Assembly (NCBI RefSeq): GCF_035594125.1
Contig: NC_087168.1
Location: forward strand, 7,168,058-7,232,057
Length of the DNA: 64,000 nucleotides
Direction of reading: 5' to 3'
From: Scylla paramamosain
Taxonomy: Eukaryota > Arthropoda > Malacostraca > Decapoda > Portunidae
The first letter of the stretch is position 1. Each line of letters opens with the position of its first letter. Shown piece after piece: positions 1 to 17,640 of this stretch. The translations under genes were made by a program, and so were the position numbers. The notes beneath the pieces are model-generated. The model saw only the letters and a program-made list of their open reading frames with translations. It was not told the DNA's origin and ran no database searches.

Positions 1-6280
<6,280 letters not shown>

Positions 6281-6777
6281 CATTTAGGCGTTTTGGTTTC
6301 TAAAAAGCTGGAAAACGCTTAAATCATACGTTTGTGGTAATGTCTCCCGATAAACGCTATTGTGCACGCGTTTTAGCATTTTGGAACGTAAGAAGCTCAA
6401 AAAACTCAAAAGATACCATTTTGATAATGTTGTTTTGATTTTTATATAGTGTCTTCCATGCTCTTTAGAGTTTTGGTGCCTAACGCTGAAAAGCCCCGAA
6501 ATAATTTTTTTTTTTTTTCTGGGAATGTCGTCTCTTTACCCTATAGAGGGTGAAATGGATGAATTTTTGCATATTGGTACGTAATAAGCTGAAAAACATT
6601 CAAAATACACGTTTTTTGGCAATATTATTCTGTTTCTCCATGAAGTTTCTTTTCTATGCATTATAGTGTTTTGGTACGTAAAAAGCTGAAAACACTCACA
6701 AGACACGTTTTTTGTTTGTTTCTCCAGTATAGCTTACTTTGCATGCATTTTGGCGTTTTCGAAAACACTACTAATAC
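6281..6777 (-). repeat. Inverted patch of about five satellite monomers
   Basis: From about 6281 the satellite reads in reverse complement (GCGTTTTGG, then AAAAACACTCAAAA, then GGTAATGTT), and at about 6777 it switches back to + orientation in the middle of a monomer at TACCCTATATG. The length, close to 500 bp, equals about five monomers. It is divergent like its surroundings and is not a copy of the three inverted blocks in the core array. Boundaries are accurate to roughly 10 bases. Confidence 0.85.
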
Positions 6778-9775
6778 ATGTTTTTGTACCCTATATGAGG
6801 AAAAGAAACGCAATTTCCAGAAAAGTGCCTTTTGAATGTTTATTGGCGTGCTAGGCACTAAAACGCTAAAAAGCATGGAAAGCACCCTATAAAGGAAAAC
6901 AAAACAACCAAAAACGTCTGTTTTCAGTGTTTTTGAGTTTCTTACCTAACGAAACGCTAAATCGCATGAAAAAAAAAAAAAACATGGAGAAATAATATTA
7001 TCAAAAACAAATATTTCGAGTGTTTTTCCGTTAGTTAAGTAGAAAAACGCCAAAATGCATATATAATATCTTAAATGGGAAATTGTGTACTATTGGTGTT
7101 TTTTTTTTTTTTAACTTATTAGGTACGAAGTCGCTAAAATGCATGAATAACACTCTATATGAAATAACATTACCAAAAACGTATATTTTCAGTGTTTTCA
7201 CATTGTTATGAATGAAAACGCCATAATGCATGTAAAGCCCCCTATTTGGGGAAAGGAAACGAGATTTCAGAAACGTGTCTAAAATGTGTTCTTCAGCGTG
7301 TTAGGCACAAAAATGCTAAAAAGCATACAAATCACCTGATATGGGAATACAAAACAACATTAAGAAAACGTTTATTTTGAGTGTCCTACGTACCAAAACG
7401 ATAAAAAAAAAACATCTTTTATGGAGAAACAGAATAACATTACCAAAAACAAGTATTTTTAATGTTTTATAAGATTGTTACGTAAAAAAACGCCTAAATG
7501 GATCGAAAATACCCTATATGGGAAAAATCAAAAGACATTACGAGAAACGTGTATTATGAGTGTTTTTTGACCTTCTTAGTATCAAAAGGGTAAAACGCAT
7601 GAATAACGCTCTATATGGAGAAAAAGAACAATATTGCAAAGAAAAAAAAAAAACGTGCATTTTTAGTGTTATGACATTGTTAGTTACCAAAAAGCCAAAA
7701 TGTATGCAAAGACCCCATATATAGATATATGAAACGACATTAAAAACGCATGAAAATACCCTATATGGAGAAACAGAATACATTTACCCAAAACGTGTAT
7801 TTTGAGTGTCTTTGAGCTTATTATGTACAAAATCGCCTATCATCAAACAAAACACCCTGCATATGGAAATGAAAGAACATTACGAGAAACGTTTGTTATG
7901 TTTTTTTTTATTATTACTCTCTTAAGTACCAAATTAGTAAAAACCTACAATAGTGCTCTGAAGAAAAAGAACAAACTTACCAAAAACGTGTATTTTTTTA
8001 CATTGATAATTACCAAAATGTCAACATGCATGTAAAGCAACCTATATGAAGAAATGAAACGAAATCACTAGAAACTTGTCTTTTGTTATTTTTTGAGCGT
8101 GTTAGGCACCAAATCAGTAAGAAGCAACGAAATCACTCTATAGGGGAATACAAAACTACTAAAACGTCTCTTTAGAGTGTTTTTTTTAGGTTTTTATTAA
8201 CTAAAATGTCAAAATACATGCAAACACCCTGTTAGGTACCAAAGCACCAAAAAGAGCCTATATGAGAAAATGAAAGGACATGACAAAAAACGTGTATTAT
8301 GAGTTTTTTTTTCAGCTTCTTAGGTACCAAAACGCTAAAATAAATGAGAAGCACACCTTATGGAGAAAGATAAAAACATTACCAAAATCGTGTAATTTGA
8401 ATGTTTTTTTTTCACATTGTCAGGTAGCAAAACACCATAATGCTTGCTCGCTATACGAGAAAATTAAACAACAATGTAAGAAATGTGTTTTTATGTGTTT
8501 TTCAGCGTGTTAGGCACGAAAACGCTAAATAGCATGAAAAGCACTTTATATAGAAATGCAAAATAACATTACTAAAAGCATGTCTTTTAAGTGTTTTAAA
8601 CTTTTTACGTTCCAAAACGCTAAAACACGTGCAACAAACACGAATAACCCTACCAAATAGAAAAAAACATTACCAAAAACGTGTATTTTGAGTCTTTTTC
8701 AGTCTGTTACGTACATCAACTTAAAAATGCATGTAAAGCACCCTGTATGTGGAAACGATATGACATTACGAGAAACGTGCATTATCAGTTTTGAGTCTCT
8801 TAGGTACCAAACACTAAACCGCCTGAATGAAAATTGAATATATCCTATATCTCTTAATGGAGAAACAGAACATCACCAAAAATGTGTTTTTTTAGTGTTT
8901 TTTTTTTTTACCTTATTATGTACCAAAACGTAAAAAAAAACATACGAAGCATCCTATATGGGGAAATAGAAAGACATTAGGAGAAAAAAGTTTTGTTAGT
9001 GTTTTTGAGCTTCCTAAATACCAAAACGCTAAAACGCATGAATAGCACCCTATATAGAGAAAAGGAACAACATTAGCTAAAACCTTTATTTTGAGCGTTT
9101 TTCACATTATGAAGCAAAACATCATAATGCATGCAGATCCCTATATGAAGAAGCAAAATTATATTACAGGAAACGTGTCTTTTGAGTGTTTACTTGAGTG
9201 TTAGGAATCAAAATGCTAAAAAGCATTGAAAGCACCCTATTTGGCAATATAAAATAACATTACCAAGAAAGTATCTTTAGAGTGTTTTTGACCATCTTAC
9301 GTCCAAAATCGCTGAAACGCATGCAAAACAACCTTTATGGAGAAACAGAATAACATTACCAAAAACTTGTATTTTGATTGTTTTTGTGCATCCTACATAG
9401 AGAAAACAAAGGACATTACGAGAAAAGTGTATTATGAGAGATTTTGAGCTTTTTAGGTACCAAGACTCAAAAACACATGATTAGCACTTTATATGGAAAA
9501 ACAACTCTACCGAAAACTTTTACTTAAACTCTTTTTCATATTGTTAAGTACGAAAGACAAAATGCATTGGAAGCCCCCTTTATCGGGAAACGAAACGACA
9601 TTATCATCAACGTGCCTTTTGAGTGTTTTTCAACGTGTTAGACACCAGAACGGTAAAAAGCATGGAAAGCACTCTATAAAGGAATACAAAACAACATTAC
9701 TAAAAACGTGTTTTATAGGTTCTTATGTACAGAAACGCTAAAATCCATGCAAAACACCCTTTATGGAGAAGCGAA
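6778..9775 (+). repeat. Satellite monomers in pentameric order, left flank part 3
   Basis: Monomers here run in a five-type order: c (GCGTGTTAGGCACC), d (CTTACGTACC with CTTTATGGAGAAACAG), b (GTTACGTA with GACATTACGAGAAACGTG), a (CTTCTTAGGTACC with GCATGAATA), b' (CACATTGTTA with GACATTACCAGAAACGTG). Type c recurs near 6840, 7300, 8100, 8506, 9200 and 9640. The shortest spacings (440-460 bp) fit five monomers, and the others reflect gains or losses of monomers. The monomer types correspond to subunits of the 12-mer beyond 12 kb, so this looks like an ancestral or edge form of that array. Confidence 0.8.
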
Positions 9776-9835
9776 ATAAATATTTCGTTGATAAATTACA
9801 TTCAAAACAGTTAGGGAACATCCTTTACAGAAGAA

Positions 9836-11725
9836 AAAGATCGCAGAAGAATGATCCTAAATGGATGACTGAGGTTAAAACACTACATAGGGCGAAGGAG
9901 AAGTATATATGAGATTAAAGACAGGGGAAGTGGTTTTAAGGCCATAATATAATGAATTAGAAAAGTCAGGAGTTTAACAAGGAAAGCTAAAAGTAGTTAT
10001 GAATTAAAGGTAGCCAGCCAAGCGAAGATAGACCTCAAGGGATTTTATCAGGCATATAAGACGAAGAATAGAGAAACAATAGTTCCTTAAAGACAGCAGA
10101 ATGAGACCTGATTAGTTGTTGAGAGGAGATTAGTAAAATTGTGAGCGAGTATTTTTTAATTGTCTTTGCCCAGGAAAACATGCAGGATTTGCCGAATAGT
10201 GAGAAGATATTTAGAGTAGAAGAGGATGAGAAGCTGACAGATATTACCATAACTAAAAGAGATAGTGGAACAGGAGATAGATAAGTTGAAAAGTTCAAGT
10301 CACCAGGACCAGATGAAATATATTCCACAGTATTTAAGGAAAGGAAAAAGGTTATATGTAATCTGTTAGTTTCTGTCCTTACGAAATCACTTTAGTCATG
10401 TGAGGTATCGGTAATTTGGAGGCAGGCGAATATAGTACCTACGTTTAAGAAAGGAGATAAAACTTTAACGTCTAACCTGTCAGCTTAACTTCTGTTGAAT
10501 GTAAAATAATGGAATCAATAATAGCGAAGAACATTTCAGAGCATTTAGACAAACATAACTCAGTTACAGCACGGCTTCTGGAATGGGGAGTCTTACCTCA
10601 GAAACTTGGTAAGTTTATACAGTAAAGTTTACAAGGCGGCAGATAATGGTGATAGTTATGGCATCCTATATCAGGACTTTAGTAAAGCGTTTGAGAAGGT
10701 ACCCCATCAGAGGCTACTGAGAAATGTTAGGGCGCACGAGAGAGATGAGGTGTTTAGACTGATAAGGTCATGGCTAAGCGTCAGGCGAGTGTTGTAATAA
10801 ACGTCTCTAAATCGGAGTGGGGGTCAAGTAATTAGTGGGGTGACAAAGGGATTATTAGTATTAGGGCCGATGTTGTTTGTAATATATGTCAATGGCTTGG
10901 ATAGTGGAATTAGTAGTGTTGTTAGTAAATTTGCGGATGACACGAGAATATGTAGATTAATTAGGTCAGAATCGCATACCATCGCCTTGCAGGCAGATTT
11001 GAATAGGTTGAACGAATGGACGGACAGATGGCAAATGCAGTTTAATGTCAACAAATGCAAAGCACTTAGCGTAAGTAGAAGAAACCCACACAGTAGTTAC
11101 ACAATGAACAACCACGTTCTGGTAGGTTCAGGGTAAGTAAAAGATTTGAGATTTAAGGTTATATCTGAACTCCGTCTAAGAAAGCAATGGAAAGAGGCCA
11201 GAAACAAAGCAAATAGTGTATTATGATTCATTTTCAGGAGTGCTAAAAGTAGAAATCCAGAAGTAATATTAAAGTTACATTTGGCGCTGGTCAGACTTCA
11301 TCTAGACTACGCTGTCCAATTCTGGTCACCACATCACAGGAAGGATAAAGGTCTATTAGAATCAGTATAAAGGAAAATGACTAAAAGGATATAGGGGATG
11401 AGGAGTATTCCTTACGAAGCGATATTCAAGCTGCTGAATTTACATTCTTTAAAGAGACGTAGGTTAAGAGTGGACCTAATAGAAGTCTTTTAGTGGTATA
11501 TGGGTTATAATAAAGGGAACATAAGGAAAATTCTTAGAATCTGTAAATATGATAGAATAGGAAAAACGGGTTCAAGCATAAAAACTTGATGTTCAAAAAG
11601 GAGACAGGAAGGAATTGGTTCTCAAATAGAGTAGTAGATGATTGGAACGGACGTAGTAATCAAGCTGTTAGTGCTGAGGCATTTGGGAACAGTAAGAGAA
11701 AATTACACATTTATGGGTGGGGATG
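9836..11725 (+). pseudogene. Broken reverse transcriptase ORF of the CR1-like element
   Basis: Translation across frames gives a non-LTR reverse transcriptase with several stops and frameshifts. Visible landmarks in order: a linker with NDPKWM near 9855; SPGPDEI at 10300-10320; the FKKGDK fingers motif near 10444; the first palm motif as DFSKAFEKVPH at 10675-10707; a GPMLFVIYVNGLD stretch near 10864; the catalytic FADD box at 10930-10941 in the longest clean frame (10840-11136); then NEWTDRWQMQFNVNKCK in the thumb region. The C-terminal part reads on through LHLALVRLHLDYAVQFW-like sequence (~11280) to a likely end near 11725 in HIYGWG. The upstream half is the most damaged, with stops such as those near 10088 and 10398. 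It is a dead fossil, unable to encode a full enzyme. Confidence 0.85.
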
Positions 11726-11726
11726 A

Positions 11727-11825
11727 TAGGTGGAAATAGGTAGGCATATTTCATACAAGTACTGCCACTTGTAGGCCAGATGCCTTCTTGCAGATTTACT
11801 TATTTCTTATGTTCTTATGTTCTTA
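11727..11825 (+). other. 3' UTR and 8-bp repeat tail of the CR1-like element
   Basis: After the last coding similarity, a short GC-richer 3' UTR (a palindromic-looking ACTGCCACTTGTAGGCC near 11761-11777) leads to TTCTTATG at 11804-11811 and 11812-11819 and a partial TTCTTA at 11820-11825. In CR1/L2-type LINEs the RT recognises a 3' stem-loop with such a repeat tail. The stem-loop role here is inference. Confidence 0.75.
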
Positions 11826-11826
11826 T

Positions 11827-12140
11827 TACCAAAAGCGTGTATTTTCAGTGTTTTACAGCTATTACGTGAAAAAAAAAAATGCTAAAATACATGCAAAGCA
11901 CCCTATATGAAGAAAAAGAGCGACATTACGAGAAACGTGCATTATGAGTGTTTTTGAGATTCTTAAGTACCAAAACGCTGAAACTCATGAATAACTCTTA
12001 ATTGAGATACAGAACAACCTTATCAAATGCGTGTATTTTGAGTGTTTTTCAAATTCTTAGTTACCAAAACCCCAAATTGCATGCAAAACTAGCTTTATGT
12101 GGAAAAAAAAAAAAAAGACATTACCAGAAGAGTGTCTTTT
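11827..12140 (+). repeat. Satellite monomers between LINE and HOR array
   Basis: Three satellite monomers resume after the LINE, at TTACCAAAAGCGTGT. They are of the b, a and b' types (GACATTACGAGAAACGTG; CATGAATAACTC; CCCAAATTGCATGC). They already resemble subunits of the 12-mer more than the monomers before the LINE do, so the change from pentameric flank to HOR core lies about here. Confidence 0.75.
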
Positions 12141-12991
12141 GAGTGTTTTTGAGCGTGTTAGGCAATAAAGCACTAAAAAGCTTGGCAATCACATTCCATG
12201 GGAATAAAACCAAATTTTACCAAGAACTTGCCTTTAAGTGTTTTTGAGCTCCTTACATATTGAAACGCTAAAACGCATGCAAAACACCCTTTATGGGGAA
12301 ACAGAAAAACATTACCAAAGCATGTATTTTGAGTGTTTTTGATCATGTTACCTATAAAAACGCTTAAATACATGCAAAGAACCCTATATTTGGGAAACGA
12401 AAGGACATTATGAGAAACGTGTATTATGAGTGTTTTTAAGTTCTTTAAGTACCAAAAAGCTAAAACCCACAAATAACACTCTTTATAGAGAAAAAATAAA
12501 TAAATAAAAAATAGCAATTTTTTTTGTTTTTTTTGTTATTCATCTTCATAGCTACCAAGATGCCAAAATTCTGGCAAAACTCAGGGAAATTATGTGGAAA
12601 AAAGAACATTATCAAAAAAGTTAATAATAGATTTTTTTTCGGACTGTTATGTACCAAACCCTAAAGAGCATGCAAAGCCACTATATATGGAAATTAAACG
12701 ACTTTACAAGAAACCTGTCTTTTGAGTGTTTTTTTAGCATGTTAGGCACCAGAACGATAAATACCATTGAAGTCACTCAATATGTGAATCCAAAACAAAA
12801 TTACTGAAAACATGTCTTCTCAGTGTTTTACGTGGAAAAACGCTAAAACGGATGCAAACCAACCAATACGAAAAAATAGAAAAACATCACCAAAAAGGTA
12901 TATTTTGAGTGTTTTTGAACTTGTTACCTACAAAAAACGCCTATATGGGGAAATTACACGACTTTACCAGAAACCTGTCTTTTGAGTGTTT

Positions 12992-13022
12992 TTCAGCAAT
13001 TTCAACAATATTACTGAAAACG
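12992..13022 (+). repeat. Deleted subunit G (CAGCAATTTCAACAAT variant), copy 1
   Basis: Subunit G normally reads CAGCATGTTAGGCACC and continues for ~95 bp. Here its middle (about 45-50 bp) is missing, leaving CAGCAATTTCAACAATATT at 12994. The same junction recurs at 18156, 24609, 34152, 39693, 50495 and 57751, and in decayed form near 49467. One deletion event was therefore copied through the array, and it marks a subfamily of HOR units. Confidence 0.85.
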
Positions 13023-13231
13023 TGCCTTTTCAGTGATTTACGTAGAAAAACGCTAAAACTGATGTAAACCAATATGAAGAATAGAATAACATTACCAAAA
13101 AGATATATTTTGATGTGTTTTTGAGCTTGTTACCAACAAAAAATGAAAAAAAAATGGATGGAAACCACTTTATATTGGCAAAGTTTCACAAGAACCACAA
13201 GGTAAAAAACTCAAAAACTCGTGTACATAAA

Positions 13232-13405
13232 GAAGTTTCTTACATACCAAAAAGTTGAAACTCATGAATAACACTTTTAATTTTGAAACAGAAATACCTT
13301 ACCAAATGTGTGTATTAGAAAAGTTTCTTACATACCAAAATGCTGAAACTCATAAACAACACTTTTAATTAAGAAATAGAACAACCTTACTAAATGCCTG
13401 TGTTT
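13232..13405 (+). repeat. Tandemly duplicated subunit K, copy 1
   Basis: Subunit K (AAGTTTCTTACATACC, CTGAAACTCATGAA, TTTTAATT, CAACCTTAC) is present twice head to tail with an 88-89 bp period, starting at 13232 and 13321. The first member ends with the truncated TGTGTATTAGAA. The same duplication occurs near 18436/18524, 24889/24977, 34436/34524 and 50780/50867, each about 240-290 bp after a deleted subunit G. It is a linked diagnostic of the same HOR subfamily. Confidence 0.85.
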
Positions 13406-13429
13406 TGAGTTTTTTCACATTCTTAGTTA

Positions 13430-13475
13430 CCAAAACCCCAAATTCCATGCAAAACTAGCTTTATGTGTTAGGCAA
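13430..13475 (+). repeat. Subunit L to A fusion by deletion
   Basis: Subunit L reads normally to AAAACTAGCTTTATGTG and then runs directly into the TTAGGCAATAAAG of subunit A, losing about 65 bp. GTG is the apparent microhomology. The copies at 18.6-18.7 kb and 25.1 kb of the same subfamily keep the segment, so this loss is private to this copy. Confidence 0.7.
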
Positions 13476-16400
13476 TAAAGCACTAAAAAGCAGGGCAATC
13501 ACATTACATGGGAATAAAAACAACTTTTGCCAAGAACATGCCTTTAAGTGTTTTTGAGCTCATTACATACCAGAACGGTAAAACGCATGCAAAACACCTT
13601 TTATGGAGAAACCGAATAAAATTACCAAAAACATATGTTTTGACAGTTTCTGATCATGTTATCTATAAAAACGCTTAAATACATGCAAAGAACCTTATGT
13701 TTGCAAAACGAAAGGACATTACGAGAAATGAGTATTATAAGAGTTTTTTAAAGTTCCTTAAGTACCAAAAAGCTAAAACCCACAAATAACACTCTTTATT
13801 TAGAAAAAAAAAGTAAGAAAATAGAAAAAAAGGATTTTTTTTTTTTTTTTTTTTTTGTTATTCATCTTCATAGGTACCGAGATGCCAAAATTCTTGGAAA
13901 ATTCAGGGCTATTATATGATAAAAGAAAATTATCAAAAAAGTTAATTTTAGCTTTTTTTTCGGACTGTTATGTACCAAACCCTGAAGTGCATCCAAAAAC
14001 TCCTATATGAGGAAATTAAACGACCTTAACAGAAATCTGTTTTTTGAGTGTTTTTCAGCACCAAAACGATAAAAAAATAAGGAACTCACTCTATATGAGA
14101 ATCCAAAAAAAAATTTTTGATAACTTGTCTTTGCAGTGTTTTACGTAGAAAAACGCTAAAACAGATGCAAACCAACCAATATCAAGAAATAGAAAAACAT
14201 TACCAAAAAGATATATTTTGAGTGTTTTTGAGCTTGTTACCTACAAAAAAACGCGAAAATTGATGCAAAGCACTCAATATTAGAAAACAAAAAGACTTTG
14301 CAAGAAAAGTGTATACTGAGTTTTTTATAGTTCAAAAGATCGAAAAGGCAAAAAACACAAAAACTCGTGTATATGGAGAAGGTTCCTCGATACCAAAATG
14401 CTGAAACCCATGAATAACACTCTTAATTGAAAAACAGAACTACCTTACTAAATGCGTGTATTTTGAGTGCTTTTCATATTCTTAGTTACCAAAACCCCAA
14501 ATTACATGCGAAACCACCTTTATGTGAGAAAAAATGACATTACGAGAAAAGTGTCTTTTAAGTGTTTTTGAGGGTGATACGCTATAAAGCACTAAAAAGC
14601 AGGGCAATCATATTTCATTGGAATAACACCAATTTATACCAAAAACTTGCCTTTAAGTGTTTTTGAGCTCCTTATATACCAAACCGCTAAAATGCATGCA
14701 AAACAAACTTTATGGAGAAACAATAACATTACCAAAAAAATGTATTTTGAGTGTTTTTGATCATGTTATCTATAAAAAAGCTTGAATACATGCAAAGAAC
14801 ATTATGTTTGGGAAACAATAGGACATTACGAAAAACGTGTATTATGAGTGTTTTTTAAGTTCCTTAAGTACCAAAAAGCTAAAACCCACAAATAACACTC
14901 TTTATTTAGAAAATAAAAAAATAAAAAAAATAAAAAAAAAAGGAATTTTTTTTTTTTGTTATTCATATTCAAAAGTACCGAGATACCAAAATTCTGGGAA
15001 ATTTCAGGGCAATCATATGATAAAAGAATATTATAAAAAAAAAGTTAATTTCAGCTTTTTTTCGGACTGTTATGTACTAAACCCTAAAGTGCATGCAAAG
15101 CCTCCTATATGAGGAAATTAAACGACCTTACCAGAAATCTGTGTTTTGAGTGTTTTTTTAGCATGTTAGGCACTAAAACGATAAATAATATTGAACTCAC
15201 TCTATATGGGAATCCAAAACAAAGTTACTGAAAACGTGTCTTCTCAGTGTTTTACGTAGAAAAACGGTAAAACGGATGCAAAGCAACCAATATCAAGAAA
15301 TAGAAAAACGTTACTAAAAAGGAATATTTTGAGTGTTTTTGAGCTTGTTACCTACAAAAAAACGCAAAAATTCATGCAAAGCACTCTATATTGGGAAACA
15401 AAAGGACACTGCAAGAAAAGTGTATAATGAGTGTTTTATAGTTCAAAATAACCACAAGGCAAAAAACACAAAATTTCGTGTATATGGAGAGGTTTCCTAG
15501 ATACAAAAATTCTAAAACTCATGTATAACACTCCTAATTGAGAAACAGAACAACTTTAATAAATGCGTGTATTTTTAGTGCTTTTCACATTTTTAGTTAC
15601 CAAAATCCCAAATTGCATGCAAAAATAGATTTGTGGATTAAAAAAAAAAGACTTTACCAGAAAAGTGTCTTTTGAGTGTTTTTGAGCGTGATAGGCAATA
15701 AAGCACTAAAAAGGAGGGCAATCACATAATATTGGAGGAAAACGAATTTTTACCAAGAACTTGCCTTTAAGTCTTTTTGAGCTCCTTATATTCCAAAAAC
15801 ACTAAAACGCATGCAAAACACTCTTTATGGTGAAACAGAATAACATTAAGAAAAACATGTATTTTGAGTGTTTTTGATCATGTTACCAATAAAAACGCTT
15901 AAATACATGCATAGAACACTATTTTTGGGAAACGAAAGGAGATTACAAGAAACGTGTATTATGAGTGTTTTTAAGTTCATTAATTACCAAAAAGCTAAAA
16001 GGCACAAATAACACTCTTTATTGAGAAACAATAAATAAATAAAAAAAATACAATATTTTTTTTTCTTATTCATCTTCACAGGTACCGAGATGCCAAAATT
16101 CGGGCAAAATTCAGGAAATTATGTGAAATAAGAACATTATCCAAAAAGTTAAATTTAGTTTTTTTTTTTTTTCGGACTGCTATGTACCAAACCCCTAAAC
16201 TGCATGCAAAGCCACCTATATGGAGAAATTAAACGTCTTTGCCAGAAAACGGTCTTATGAGTGTTTTTCAGCATGTAAGGAACCAACAAGATAAATAACA
16301 TGGAAGTCAATCTATATGGGAATCCAAAAAAAAAAAATCCTAAAAACGTGTCTTTTCGGTGTTTTACGTGGAAAAACGCCAAAACGGATGCAAACCAACC

Positions 16401-17559
16401 AATATGAGGAAATAAAATAACATTACCAAAAAGATATATTTTGAGCGTTTTTGAAATTGTTACCTACAAAAAACGCGAAAATAAATGGAAAGCACTCTAT
16501 ATTCGGAAGCAAAAGGACATTACGAGGAACGTGTATAATGAGTGTTTTATAGTTTCACAAGAACTACAAGGCAAAAAACGCAAAAACTTGTGTACATAGA
16601 GAAGTTTCTTACATTCCAAAATGGTGAAACTCTGGAAGAACACTCTTAATTGAGAAACAGAACAATCTTACTAAATGCGTGTATTTTGAGTGCTTTTCAC
16701 ATCCTTAGTTACCAAAACCCCAAATTACATGCGAGCTATTACAACCAGCTTTATGTGGGAAAAAAATGACATTACCAGAAAAATGTCTTTTGTGTGTTTT
16801 TGAGCGTGTTAGGCAATAAAGCACTAAAAAGCAGGGCAATCACATTACATTGGAATAAAACCAATTTTTAAAAAGAACTTGTCTTTAAGTGTATTTGATT
16901 TCGTTATATACCAAAACACTAAAATGCATGCAAAATACACTTTATGGTGAAACAGAATAACATTACCAAAAACATGTATTTTGAGAGTTTTTGATCATGT
17001 TACCAAAAAAAAAACGCTTAAATACATGCAAAGAACCACATTTTTGGGGAAATAAAAAGGACATTACGAGAAACGTGTATTTTGAGTGCTTTTAAATTCA
17101 TTAAGTACGAAAAAGCTAAAAGCCACAAATTACACTCTTTATTGAGAAAAAAAATAAATAAAAAAATACGATATTTTTTTTTCATTCTTATTCATCTTCA
17201 CATTTAACAAGGTGCCAAAATTCGGGCAGAGTTCAGGAAATTATATGAAATAAGAACATTATCAAAAAAGTTAAATTTAGCTTTTTTTTTCGGACTGTTA
17301 TGTACCAAACCCCTAAAGTGCATGCAAAACCACCTATATGGGGAAATTAAACGTCTTTGCCAGAAAACTGTCTTATGAGTGTTTTTCAGCATGTTAGGAA
17401 CCAACACGATAAAACCCAAGGAAATCAATCTATATGAGAATTCAAAACAAAATTACTGAAAACGTGTCTTTTCGGTGTTTTACGTAGAAAACGCTAAAAC
17501 GGATGCAAAATAACCAAAATGAAGAAATAGAATAACATTACCAAAAAGTATATTTTGTG

Positions 17560-17640
17560 TGTTTTTGAAATTGTTACCTACCAAAAAAAATGACATTACC
17601 AAAAAAGTGTCTTTTTAGTGTTTTTGGGCGTGATATGCAA
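17560..17640 (+). repeat. Shortened HOR copy: subunit I joined to L
   Basis: The unit between anchors 16812 and 17636 is only 824 bp. Subunit I reads to GTTACCTACCAAAAAAAATG and continues as the GACATTACC end of subunit L, so J, K and most of L are gone. The join is in an A-run shared by both partners. Confidence 0.8.

Larger units (their letters stand above)
9776..11826 (+). mobile_element. 5'-truncated CR1-like non-LTR retrotransposon
   Basis: A ~2.05 kb non-satellite insertion with more balanced base composition. It starts abruptly inside a satellite monomer after GGAGAAGCG and ends with two and a half 8-bp TTCTTATG repeats, after which satellite resumes at TTACCAAAA. Tandem 8-bp 3' tails instead of poly(A) are a known trait of CR1/L2-type LINEs. 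The coding part begins in the linker upstream of RT, so the endonuclease and 5' UTR are missing, as expected from incomplete target-primed reverse transcription. No clear target-site duplication is visible, and the left junction is uncertain by about 10 bases. A close family in decapod crustaceans is recalled, not verified. Confidence 0.85.

Noticed and set aside
9776..11826. Intact, active retrotransposon
   Set aside because: The endonuclease is missing and the RT frame carries many stops and frameshifts.
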